Source: an uncultured Alphaproteobacteria bacterium (lineage in GTDB: Bacteria > Pseudomonadota > Alphaproteobacteria > Thalassobaculales > Thalassobaculaceae). From it: a stretch of DNA of 15,129 bases. This document shows, piece by piece, positions 1 to 7,059 of this stretch (position 1 is the stretch's first letter; each line of letters opens with the position of its first letter). The stretch lies in contig CALIMD010000282.1 of the NCBI GenBank assembly GCA_938028645.1, positions 1-15,129 on the forward strand, given 5' to 3'. The notes under the pieces were generated by a model, which saw nothing but the letters and a program-made list of their open reading frames with translations, had not been told where the DNA came from and did no database searches. Position numbers and translations under genes: made by a program.

Positions 1-702
1 ATGACGCAAAAAATTCGCGAAACTGACTTGTACAAACCCGTGAAAATGTTTTTCGAAGCACAGGGTTATGAAGTTAAAAGTGAAATATGTGGGTGTGACG
101 TTGTAGCGATCAAAGATAATAATCCCTTAGTAATTACAGAACTTAAAACCAAGTTTAGTTTAGAATTAGTTTTACAGGGTGTAGAACGGTTATCTGTTTC
201 TGGTATTGTTTACTTGGCCATTTTGGAAGGACCTCAGTCTGGCTTGAAAAAACGACTGAATAAAATAATCAAACTTTGCCACATGCTAGGTTTTGGTATC
301 TTATTGGTAACACTTCCCAAAAATGCGGGAGGTTATGTGACTCAGGTTTTAGAACCATTACCAAATCGGCCTAGTAGTCAAAAAAAGTCAAAACGATTAT
401 TAAAAGAATTTAAAAATCGACATGGAGATCCAAATACAGGGGGAAGTGCTGCGACGCCATTGATAACGGCATATAAACAAAATGCGCTTCGTATTGTCAA
501 TGGATTGGAAAACGGATGTAAAACCATCCCTGAATTACGAAATAAAACAGGCGTGCAAAACACTGCCAGTATCCTTCAAAAAAATTTCTATGGTTGGTTT
601 TCTAGGATAGATAGAGGAGTTTATGAACTTAGTCCAACGGGCATCCAATCCTCTAAAGAATATGCACTTATTATACATGACCTAATTAATCCGTATAAAT
701 AA
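1..702 (+). CDS. DUF2161 (COG5482) PD-(D/E)XK nuclease-fold protein
   Basis: A 233-residue soluble protein of the DUF2161 family, whose members are annotated as putative PD-(D/E)XK-type phosphodiesterases; no physiological role is established that I know of. The N-terminal half carries the expected core: E28, D33 in CDVVAI, then E47-L48-K49 in ITELKTKF, followed by Q59 in the next helix (LVLQGVERL). This is the D...ExK arrangement of the fold. The family's GDPN.GG stretch follows at about residues 142-148. Residues about 157-220 look like a small winged-helix-like C-terminal domain ending in the family motif YGWFSRIDRGVYEL. The ATG is the first base of the window and the N-terminus (RETDLYKPVK) matches the usual family start, so the gene is probably complete, but its ribosome binding site lies outside. 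It is 66 bases upstream of the transporter operon on the same strand, with no obvious functional link to it. Family assignment is firm; nuclease activity is inference. Confidence 0.85.
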   Translation: MTQKIRETDLYKPVKMFFEAQGYEVKSEICGCDVVAIKDNNPLVITELKTKFSLELVLQGVERLSVSGIVYLAILEGPQSGLKKRLNKIIKLCHMLGFGILLVTLPKNAGGYVTQVLEPLPNRPSSQKKSKRLLKEFKNRHGDPNTGGSAATPLITAYKQNALRIVNGLENGCKTIPELRNKTGVQNTASILQKNFYGWFSRIDRGVYELSPTGIQSSKEYALIIHDLINPYK

Positions 703-768
703 GTTGATGTGTATTGAATTTCCGCCAATTTCAGGCATCATAAGATCTCAAATCAGGGAGAAAAAAAG

Positions 769-1953
769 ATGTTCAGGAAATTAATGCTTTTGGCAACAGC
801 AGGAATGCTGGCCATCGGACCAGCTGTCGCGGCCGATAAAGTAAAAATCGGTTTCGTCACCACAATCACCACCCCCGCCGGCGTAATCGGAAAAGATATG
901 GTGGATGCCGTCAATCTTGCCGTTAAAGATATAGGTGGTAAAATGGGTGGCTTGGAAGTTGATTTAATAATCGAAGATGATGGATTTAAGCCTGCAATAG
1001 GAAAGCAAAAAACAGATAAATTAGTCAAACAAAATGATGTTGATTTTGTTGCTGGCTTTATTTGGTCGCACGTTTTGCTAGCTTCCCAAAAGTCTGCTCT
1101 CGATGCAGGGAAATTTTTGATAAGTTCTAACGCCGGCCCATCTCAGATCGCAGGGAAACTTTGCCATAAAAATTTCTTTTCCACTTCATGGCAAAATGAT
1201 CAAACGCCAATGGCTATGGGACAACTATTGAATCAAAAAGGTGTAAAATCACTTTATATTATGGCACCCAACTACGCAGCAGGGAAAGATATGTCAGCTG
1301 GAGTTGAACGCGTATTCAAAGGTAAAATTGTTGGAAAAGACTTAACAAAGTGGGGTAAAGGCGCACAGTTAGACTTTTCAGCCGAACTAGCAAAGGCGAA
1401 AGCCTCTGGGGCAGAAGGTATTTTCGTATTCTACCCAGGAAAAGCGGGCGGCGCTTTTATAAAACAATATGCACAGGCTGGACTTCAGGGGAAAATACCA
1501 CTTTACTCGGTGTTCACAGTAGACTCGATTGCGCTACCAAAACTTCAGAAAGCTAAAATGAACGGAGTAATGGGATCCATGATGACGCAGTTTTGGGCTC
1601 CTGATCTTGACAATGCTCAGAATAAGAAATTTGTTTCTGGCTTCAAGAAAGCTTATGGCCGATATCCCTCTTTCTATGCGGCTCAATCCTATGATACGAT
1701 TTTTCTAATTAAGAGTGCTGTGGAAGCGGTTAATGGTAATCTTTCCGACGTAAATGGTATGCGGGCTGCTATGAAAAAAGCAAATTTCCCTTCCGTACGA
1801 GGAAAGTTTTCATATGGGAACAACCATTTCCCTATACAAAACTTTTATTCTAGGGAGGTTGTATCAGACGCAGATGGTGTTTGGACAACAGCCGTACGGA
1901 AAGTAGTTCTAGAAAATCATCAAGACACATATGCTAAAAATTGTAAGATGTAG
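769..1953 (+). CDS. ABC transporter periplasmic substrate-binding protein, Leu/Ile/Val-binding (HAAT) family
   Basis: Periplasmic type I solute-binding protein that would capture a small organic solute and deliver it to the permeases encoded downstream. Residues 1-21 form a Sec signal peptide (positive start MFRK, hydrophobic core, AVA cleavage motif before ADK), and mature VKIGFVTTIT begins the first lobe strand typical of LivJ/LivK-like proteins. The motif FFSTSWQNDQ (about residues 137-146) and the C-terminal NCKM resemble a non-leucine branch of the family. The only two cysteines in the mature protein, C132 and C392, could form a disulfide; this is inference. The 394-residue length is normal. 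An AGGGAG ribosome binding site (755-760) lies 8 bases before the ATG. It is the first gene of the transporter operon and is followed by a terminator-like hairpin, which would let it be made in excess over the membrane parts. The substrate is unknown: amino acids, aromatic or aliphatic acids and amides are all possible in this family. Confidence 0.93.
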   Translation: MFRKLMLLATAGMLAIGPAVAADKVKIGFVTTITTPAGVIGKDMVDAVNLAVKDIGGKMGGLEVDLIIEDDGFKPAIGKQKTDKLVKQNDVDFVAGFIWSHVLLASQKSALDAGKFLISSNAGPSQIAGKLCHKNFFSTSWQNDQTPMAMGQLLNQKGVKSLYIMAPNYAAGKDMSAGVERVFKGKIVGKDLTKWGKGAQLDFSAELAKAKASGAEGIFVFYPGKAGGAFIKQYAQAGLQGKIPLYSVFTVDSIALPKLQKAKMNGVMGSMMTQFWAPDLDNAQNKKFVSGFKKAYGRYPSFYAAQSYDTIFLIKSAVEAVNGNLSDVNGMRAAMKKANFPSVRGKFSYGNNHFPIQNFYSREVVSDADGVWTTAVRKVVLENHQDTYAKNCKM

Positions 1954-1975
1954 ATAAATTTGATAATTCATTTAA

Positions 1976-2012
1976 TAACGGCGGTGCAGATAAGTGCCGC
2001 CGTTAACTTTTT
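1976..2012 (+). terminator. Intrinsic terminator or intercistronic hairpin after the binding-protein gene
   Basis: A perfect 9-bp inverted repeat (1976-1984 TAACGGCGG with 1997-2005 CCGCCGTTA) extends inward by a U-G, a G-U and a C-G pair to a 12-bp stem with a six-base AGATAA loop. A run of five T (2008-2012) follows. It is unusually GC-rich for this AT-rich region. It lies 22 bases after the binding-protein stop and 70 bases before livH. It could terminate part of the transcripts or stabilise the upstream mRNA, giving more binding protein than permease, a common arrangement in ABC import operons. Confidence 0.75.
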
Positions 2013-2082
2013 ATCACTACCAGGTGCAACACAAATAGATTTTTAATCCGTAAATAACTCTTAGGATATTGGCGAAAACGGC

Positions 2083-3006
2083 ATGGACTGGGTTCTTTTT
2101 GTCACACAGATACTAAATGGCTTGCAGCTTGGCGTATTGTTATTTCTATTAGCCTCTGGTCTAACTTTGATATTTGGGATCATGGATTTTGTGAACCTTG
2201 CGCATGGTTCGCTTTATATGATAGGAGCATATTTCTGTGGTACTTTTACCGATATTACTGATTCTTTTTTCTATGGAATTATACTCGCAATCCCGGCAAC
2301 GGCGGTGGTTGGAGTTATTGTTGAAATCATAATAATACGCCGGCTTTATTCGCAGGACCATCTGGATCATGTATTGGCAACATTTGGATTGATCTTGTGT
2401 TTTGATGCATTAGTTCATTTCGCTTGGGGTCCTGAAGGTATGGCTATTCCACTACCAGCCATATTAGATGGCCAAATTGAAATATTACCAGATATTGTAT
2501 TTCCCACGTTTCGGTTGCTGATAATTACCACTGGTCTCACTTTAGCGATCATTCTTTATTTGGTAATTACCCGAACGAGGTCTGGCATGCTTATTCGAGC
2601 AGGGGCTTCTAATAGAACGATGATTGGCGCTCTTGGTATCGATATTAAAACTTTATTTACGTTAGTATTTGGAGCTGGGGCCGCGATGGCAGGGCTCGCT
2701 GGAATGATGATATCCCCTATAACTGAAGCGAGTATTGGCATGGGAAACGATATCATCATAGTCGCATTTGTTGTCATAATTATCGGCGGTATTGGCTCAG
2801 TAAAAGGAGCATTTATAGCTGCCATCTTGGTAGGATTTATTGACACAATGGGAAGATCGTTTTTGGATACTTTTTTAAAACTTCTTTTATCCGCTGAAAG
2901 TGCAGAGACAGCGGCACCGGCTTTATCAGCCATGCTCATTTATATTTTGATGGCAACTATCTTAATCTTTCGTCCTCAGGGTTTATTCCCTCCGAGGGGA
3001 CGATAA
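2083..3006 (+). CDS. livH: Branched-chain amino acid-type ABC transporter permease, LivH family
   Basis: Inner-membrane permease of a Liv/HAAT importer; it would pair with the LivM-type protein encoded next to form the translocation channel. The 307-residue protein has about eight hydrophobic segments. It carries the LivH hallmark LTLIFGIMDFVNLAHGSLYMIGAY region (residues about 27-50, given here only as the family landmark), the GALGIDIKTLFTLVFGAGAA region that contacts the ATPase (about 182-201), IIIGGIGSVKGAF (about 232-244) and a C-terminal IFRPQGLFPPRGR. There is no strong Shine-Dalgarno immediately upstream (only GGCG at 2071-2074), and the gene follows the hairpin after the binding-protein gene. 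Its stop is one base from the livM start, so translation is probably coupled. The gene symbol reflects family membership; the true substrate need not be leucine. Confidence 0.93.
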   Translation: MDWVLFVTQILNGLQLGVLLFLLASGLTLIFGIMDFVNLAHGSLYMIGAYFCGTFTDITDSFFYGIILAIPATAVVGVIVEIIIIRRLYSQDHLDHVLATFGLILCFDALVHFAWGPEGMAIPLPAILDGQIEILPDIVFPTFRLLIITTGLTLAIILYLVITRTRSGMLIRAGASNRTMIGALGIDIKTLFTLVFGAGAAMAGLAGMMISPITEASIGMGNDIIIVAFVVIIIGGIGSVKGAFIAAILVGFIDTMGRSFLDTFLKLLLSAESAETAAPALSAMLIYILMATILIFRPQGLFPPRGR

Positions 3007-3007
3007 A

Positions 3008-3967
3008 ATGGAAAAAGCAACTCGGTTTACATTGCGCGTCAAAATAACCGTTGTAATATTTCTGGTCCTATTTTTTCTCCCAATCTATACCGGCCTTACC
3101 GATAATGGTTTTTATCTAGACCTTGTAAATCGACTTATGATTCTCGCAATTGCAGCCGCCAGCTTAAATTTAATCCTAGGTCATGGGGGAATGATAAGTT
3201 TTGGTCATGCTGCTTATCTGGGTATTGGCGCATACTGCGTAGGAATACCTGCCTATTACGGTGTAGATAATGGTCCTTTGCAAATTTTTCTGGCTGTAGC
3301 TGCGTCTGGAATATTTGCGCTCATAACAGGAGCTATTTGCCTTCGAACGAAGGGGGTTTATTTCATAATGATCACTATGGCATTTACCCAGATGGTATTT
3401 TTTGGATTCGTGAGCGTTGAGGAATATGGTGGTGATGACGGTTTAGTGATTGATACTAGAAGCAATTTCGGTAGTTTTATAAATATTGAGGATAATATTA
3501 ATCTCTATTATTTCATATTGATTTCACTAATTATTTGTCTCTTTTTAATCCATAAAATTACTAAATCGCGATTTGGGCTAGTTATTGAAGGATCTAGAAG
3601 CAATGAACAACGAATGAGATCGATTGGTTTCGACACTTACCGTTATCGCCTCATCTGTTACGTTATAGCGGGATGTATCTGCGGATACGCTGGAGCATTA
3701 TTAGGTAATTTTACTAATTTTATCAGCCCTGAGATGATGGACTGGGCGGCATCAGGAGAATTGATTTTTATGGTGATATTAGGTGGCACAGGTTCTCTCC
3801 TAGGGCCTGTTTTTGGCGCTGCCGCTTTTGTGATCTTAGAGGAGTGGTTATCAAGCTTAACTTTATATTGGCATTTTATCTTTGGCGCACTGTTAATAAT
3901 GGTCGTACTATTTGCAAGAGGCGGAATAAGTGGAATTGTAACTTACTTAGGAAATAGGAAGCAATGA
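3008..3967 (+). CDS. livM: Branched-chain amino acid-type ABC transporter permease, LivM family
   Basis: Second inner-membrane permease of the importer. The 319-residue protein has a basic N-terminus, then about eight to ten hydrophobic segments. The LivM landmarks are present: ASLNLILGHGGMISFGHAAY (residues about 52-71), a GVYFIMITMAFTQMVF segment (about 116-131), the GFDTYRYRLICYVIAG coupling-helix region (about 208-223), and the MVILGGTGSLLGPVFGAAAF loop (about 255-274). It starts one base after the livH stop and its last four bases overlap the livG start (ATGA), which suggests translational coupling and equal production of the two permeases with the ATPases. Length and motif order are normal for the family, and nothing looks broken. 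Confidence 0.93.
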   Translation: MEKATRFTLRVKITVVIFLVLFFLPIYTGLTDNGFYLDLVNRLMILAIAAASLNLILGHGGMISFGHAAYLGIGAYCVGIPAYYGVDNGPLQIFLAVAASGIFALITGAICLRTKGVYFIMITMAFTQMVFFGFVSVEEYGGDDGLVIDTRSNFGSFINIEDNINLYYFILISLIICLFLIHKITKSRFGLVIEGSRSNEQRMRSIGFDTYRYRLICYVIAGCICGYAGALLGNFTNFISPEMMDWAASGELIFMVILGGTGSLLGPVFGAAAFVILEEWLSSLTLYWHFIFGALLIMVVLFARGGISGIVTYLGNRKQ

Positions 3968-4722
3968 CACCAATCCTCAAAATAACCAGCTTATGCAAAC
4001 AATTTGGCGGAATAACAGCGACTAATAACATCGATCTAAACATAAACGAGGGCGAAATACATGCTGTAATTGGGCCAAACGGTGCAGGAAAAACGACCCT
4101 CATTTCCCAACTATCTGGCGATCTAAAAGCTGATAAAGGAGCAATTCTTTTTCAAGGCGATTTAATAACTAACATGCCTTCAAATAAAAGAAGTCTGCTA
4201 GGCATAGCAAGGACCTTTCAAATTACTAGCTTGATGCTAGATATGAGCACACTCGATAATGTTGCACTCGCCGTTCAAGCACATAGCGGACACTCATATC
4301 GTTTTTGGCAGGACGCCCGTCAAGACAATCAACTAATCGAACCTGCTCTATACGTACTGAAGCAGGTTGGTCTTCTGGGGCGTAAAGACATAATAACGAG
4401 AGAGCTCTCCCATGGAGAACACAGACAACTAGAAATCGCCATGGCACTTGCCACTCAACCCAAATTATTATTACTCGATGAACCAATGGCTGGTATGGGT
4501 GGGGAGGAAACTCAAAAATTAATAGCGATATTTAAGAAGTTGAAAACTGGCAAAACAATGATCCTCATTGAGCATGATATGAATGCTGTTTTTTCATTAG
4601 CTGATCAAATCACCGTGATGGTTTATGGCGAAATTATAGCTACAGGCTCTCCAAAAGAAATCCGTGCAAATCAAAAAGTGAAAGCCGCCTATTTGGGAGA
4701 CGAAGAGCTACAAACATGTTGA
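3964..4722 (+). CDS. livG: ABC transporter ATP-binding protein, LivG family
   Basis: Cytoplasmic ATPase subunit that powers import together with the LivF-type subunit. The nucleotide-binding motifs are intact: Walker A GPNGAGKT at residues 37-44; the LivG-type GIARTFQ Q-loop region at about 79-85; signature LSHGE at 148-152; Walker B LLLLDE ending at D172-E173; and the switch histidine H204 in EHDM. The 252-residue length is typical. The signature has His at the third position (LSHGE rather than LSGGE), which is common in LivG proteins. The start overlaps the livM stop by four bases, and its own stop lies inside the start region of livF (seven-base overlap), so all four membrane and ATPase genes form one tightly coupled unit. 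Confidence 0.93.
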   Translation: MTPILKITSLCKQFGGITATNNIDLNINEGEIHAVIGPNGAGKTTLISQLSGDLKADKGAILFQGDLITNMPSNKRSLLGIARTFQITSLMLDMSTLDNVALAVQAHSGHSYRFWQDARQDNQLIEPALYVLKQVGLLGRKDIITRELSHGEHRQLEIAMALATQPKLLLLDEPMAGMGGEETQKLIAIFKKLKTGKTMILIEHDMNAVFSLADQITVMVYGEIIATGSPKEIRANQKVKAAYLGDEELQTC

Positions 4723-5417
4723 AAGTATCAGAAATTTGCACGTTTTATGGTGTAAGCCAAGCTTTGTTTGGTGTTTCCATAACAGTTGAAGAGGGAGAAG
4801 TCGTTAGCCTTTTAGGTAAAAATGGCATGGGGAAAACCACGACAGTACATTCCATAATGGGTATTACTCCAATATCATCGGGAGAAGTACTATTTCAAAA
4901 TAAAAGAATAGACGACATGCCCAGTTTTAAGGTTAGCCGTTCTGGCATAGGATTAGTTCCAGAGGGCAGACAAATTTTTCCTAACTTGAATGTTATGGAA
5001 AATTTAATAGCGACGTCCGCAAACAGAAACGCCAACCCTGATCCGTGGACGATAGAATCTGTATTGCAAATGTTTCCTCAGTTGAAATCTCGTCTCAACA
5101 GCATGGGGAATCTATTGTCAGGTGGAGAGCAACAAATGCTAGCAATTGGCAGAGCACTCATGACAAATCCTAAATTATTAATTCTGGATGAAGCAACAGA
5201 AGGTTTAGCTCCCATGGTCCGTCAGGAAATCTGGGCATGTATAGAAAAATTGAAAAAAGAGGGCATCGCCATTTTAATCATCGATAAAAACATCAGGGAC
5301 CTAACAAGGATTGCTGACAAACATTTTATCATTGAAAAAGGCCAGGTTACTTGGCACGGATCTTCGGATCAACTATTGCAGCAACAAGACATACTGATGG
5401 AAAAGTTAGGTATCTGA
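4716..5417 (+). CDS. livF: ABC transporter ATP-binding protein, LivF family
   Basis: Second ATPase subunit of the importer, 233 residues. Walker A is GKNGMGKT (34-41), VPEGRQIFPNL follows the Q-loop as in LivF, the signature is LSGGEQ (134-139), and Walker B is LLILDEATEGLAP with D158-E159. At the switch position, where LivF proteins usually read EQN, this one reads IDKN; with DEATEGLAP (instead of DEPSLGLAP) it marks a subgroup distinct from E. coli LivF. The C-terminus ends MEKLGI. It is the last gene of the operon, with 30 bases to the convergent dehydrogenase gene. An A/T-rich stretch with seven T (5432-5438) follows, but I see no convincing hairpin before it. The family call is firm; the substrate is unknown. 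Confidence 0.92.
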   Translation: MLKVSEICTFYGVSQALFGVSITVEEGEVVSLLGKNGMGKTTTVHSIMGITPISSGEVLFQNKRIDDMPSFKVSRSGIGLVPEGRQIFPNLNVMENLIATSANRNANPDPWTIESVLQMFPQLKSRLNSMGNLLSGGEQQMLAIGRALMTNPKLLILDEATEGLAPMVRQEIWACIEKLKKEGIAILIIDKNIRDLTRIADKHFIIEKGQVTWHGSSDQLLQQQDILMEKLGI

Positions 5418-5447
5418 ACTCCTATCAGTAATTTTTTTGAAATCTTG

Positions 5448-6503
5448 TCAATAATTGATCAGAACGTATCTACCTATATCTTTGCCCGACCGAAGATCTT
5501 GAATTGCTAATGGCGCCTCACTAAGCTGTCTCTTTATAATTGGAACTGATTTTACTCGCCCTTCTCTCATCAACTGTAGAAGCTCGACCAAGTCTTGTTG
5601 TGTCCCAACATACGAACCCTGAATATTTACAACTTTGAGAGGCAAGAGAGATAATGGCAACTCCATTCCACCACCATAAAGCCCAACAACAACCAGGGTC
5701 CCACCTTTTGCTAACACCTGAAATCCAAAACTACTCGTAGTTGGAGCTCCTACAAAATCTACCACCCCATCAGGCCCACCATTTGTCATGGTCATTAAGT
5801 TTTTTGCTGCATCTACAGCGCCATTATCAATAACCTCATCAGCTCCAAGTTCTATAGCCGCTTTTCTTTTTTGTGGGTCAATATCAGCAACAATAATTTT
5901 GGTTTTCAAAATAGCCTTCGCCATTCCAATTCCAGCTAACCCAACTCCACCGGCTCCAATAATCAATGTTGTCTGTTTAGCCGTCAAATGCTTCAATTTT
6001 TTCAAAGCACTATAAGCAGTAATGCCAGAGCATGCAGCTGTAGCCGCAAAGGCCTCATCGACGCCATCATAAGGCACTAAATATTTAGCATGCGGGGCTA
6101 ATAAGTATTCTGCATAGCCACCATTTCTCCGCGTGCCTACTGTTATGGGATTATTGCATAGTAATTCGTTGTTATCTTTGCATGCATCACAAGTGCCACA
6201 CCCAATCCAAGGGTAAACAATACGTTTATCACCTACGGAGACCCCTGTCGCATCTGGGCCAAGTGCAACAACTTCTCCCACCGGTTCGTGCCCCATGGTA
6301 AACGGTAACCCAAGACCACGTTCTTCAAGTGTTATCCGTTTTCCTCCACCCAAGTCAAAGAAACCATCCCAAATGTGAATATCAGAATGGCAAACACCAC
6401 ATGAAGTTATCTTAATTAAAACCTCAGAGCCTGTTGGTTTTGGAATGGGAACTTCAAGTTCTTCGAGCGGTTGCCCCCAGTTGGTAATTTGATAAGCCTT
6501 CAT
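5448..6503 (-). CDS. Zinc-dependent alcohol dehydrogenase (MDR family), probably NAD-linked
   Basis: Medium-chain dehydrogenase/reductase that would oxidise an alcohol to an aldehyde or ketone with NAD, 351 residues. The catalytic zinc ligands are C38 (GVCHSD), H72-E73 (MGHEPVGEV) and C158 (AACSGITAYSA). The structural zinc cysteines are C102, C105, C108 and C116. The Rossmann motif is GAGGVG (183-188), and the following strand ends in VADIDP, where acidic residues favour NAD over NADP. The insert FFDLGGGKRITLEERGLGLP between the first ligand and GHE occurs in a bacterial subgroup that includes 6-hydroxycyclohexene-carbonyl-CoA dehydrogenase-like enzymes, so a CoA-linked substrate is possible but unproven. 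The ATG at 6503 is preferred over a TTG one codon earlier because AAAGGA (6510-6515, minus strand) is spaced correctly. It is transcribed divergently from the thioesterase gene and convergently with livF. Confidence 0.92.
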   Translation of the reverse strand: MKAYQITNWGQPLEELEVPIPKPTGSEVLIKITSCGVCHSDIHIWDGFFDLGGGKRITLEERGLGLPFTMGHEPVGEVVALGPDATGVSVGDKRIVYPWIGCGTCDACKDNNELLCNNPITVGTRRNGGYAEYLLAPHAKYLVPYDGVDEAFAATAACSGITAYSALKKLKHLTAKQTTLIIGAGGVGLAGIGMAKAILKTKIIVADIDPQKRKAAIELGADEVIDNGAVDAAKNLMTMTNGGPDGVVDFVGAPTTSSFGFQVLAKGGTLVVVGLYGGGMELPLSLLPLKVVNIQGSYVGTQQDLVELLQLMREGRVKSVPIIKRQLSEAPLAIQDLRSGKDIGRYVLINY

Positions 6504-6523
6504 CAATGATCCTTTTTAATGGT

Positions 6524-6553
6524 TTGCTATCGGGCAAATAGTATTATTATAAA
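6524..6553. promoter_or_regulatory. Divergent promoter region between dehydrogenase and thioesterase genes
   Basis: The 92-base gap between the two divergent start codons has a perfect minus-strand -10 hexamer TATAAT (6551-6546), about 40 bases before the dehydrogenase ATG. A plus-strand TATAAA (6548-6553) overlaps it, about 42 bases before the thioesterase ATG, with TTGCTA (6524-6529) as a possible -35 at 18-base spacing. I find no good -35 for the minus-strand promoter. Overlapping -10 elements would make the two directions compete. This is pattern matching in AT-rich DNA, so confidence is limited. Confidence 0.35.
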
Positions 6554-6595
6554 TAACTCTGTTGAACCATCACTCTAACAATCTTCGAGCCGTAA

Positions 6596-7030
6596 ATGAC
6601 TATAGACAAAAATACACAATCAGAATTTATTAATAATGGTTTTGTAATCCCCTATCCAGATGATCCCTTCGAAATGAAAAGCGGGCCTTTTTATCTTGGC
6701 GACCAAGATGGAAAAACAATCGTATCAATTCGGGTAGGCCGCAGTCAATGTAATAGCAATTTGGTTGCCCACGGAGGATTACTAATGACACTAGCCGATC
6801 TAGCTGTTTGTCATGAAGCTTGTAATGGTGATAAATACGAAAGCTCAGTAACAGTATCTTTAACTGCCAATTTTCAAAAACCAGCACCAGAAGGTGCCCT
6901 GCTAGAAGCATTCCCCAAACTTAATCATAGAACCAAGCGCATGGCTTTTGTGGATTGTGAAATATTAGCAGACAATATATCCGTTTTTAGTTGCTCATCA
7001 ATAATAAGAGTTATGTTCAAGGATAAATAA
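6596..7030 (+). CDS. PaaI-family hotdog thioesterase
   Basis: A 144-residue single hotdog-fold protein, likely a cytoplasmic acyl-CoA thioesterase that releases CoA from intermediates or removes dead-end thioesters. The diagnostic segment is LVAHGGLLMTLADLAV with H59-G60-G61 in the loop before the central helix and D68 in that helix, the usual position of the catalytic acid in PaaI-like enzymes. The strand SLTANFQKPAPEGALLEA (about 88-105) follows as in the family. Length is normal. It is the first gene of a plus-strand group, divergent from the dehydrogenase and 29 bases before a CoA-transferase gene, so a role in the same CoA-ester pathway is likely. Which acyl-CoA it hydrolyses cannot be told. 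No strong Shine-Dalgarno precedes the ATG. Confidence 0.88.
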   Translation: MTIDKNTQSEFINNGFVIPYPDDPFEMKSGPFYLGDQDGKTIVSIRVGRSQCNSNLVAHGGLLMTLADLAVCHEACNGDKYESSVTVSLTANFQKPAPEGALLEAFPKLNHRTKRMAFVDCEILADNISVFSCSSIIRVMFKDK

Positions 7031-7050
7031 GGTTCTTTTACTATATTTTG

Positions 7051-7055
7051 GGAGG
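7051..7055 (+). promoter_or_regulatory. Ribosome binding site deciding the CoA-transferase start
   Basis: A GGAGG motif lies four bases before the ATG at 7060. An in-frame TTG at 7048 would place this motif inside the coding region, so the ATG (MSQGPLSG) is the better start. Confidence 0.8.
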
Positions 7056-7059
7056 CAAA

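Noticed and set aside
5415..5438. Possible terminator after livF (CTGA...TCAG followed by seven T)
   Set aside because: The stem is only four base pairs with a seven-base loop, too weak to call although the T run is good.
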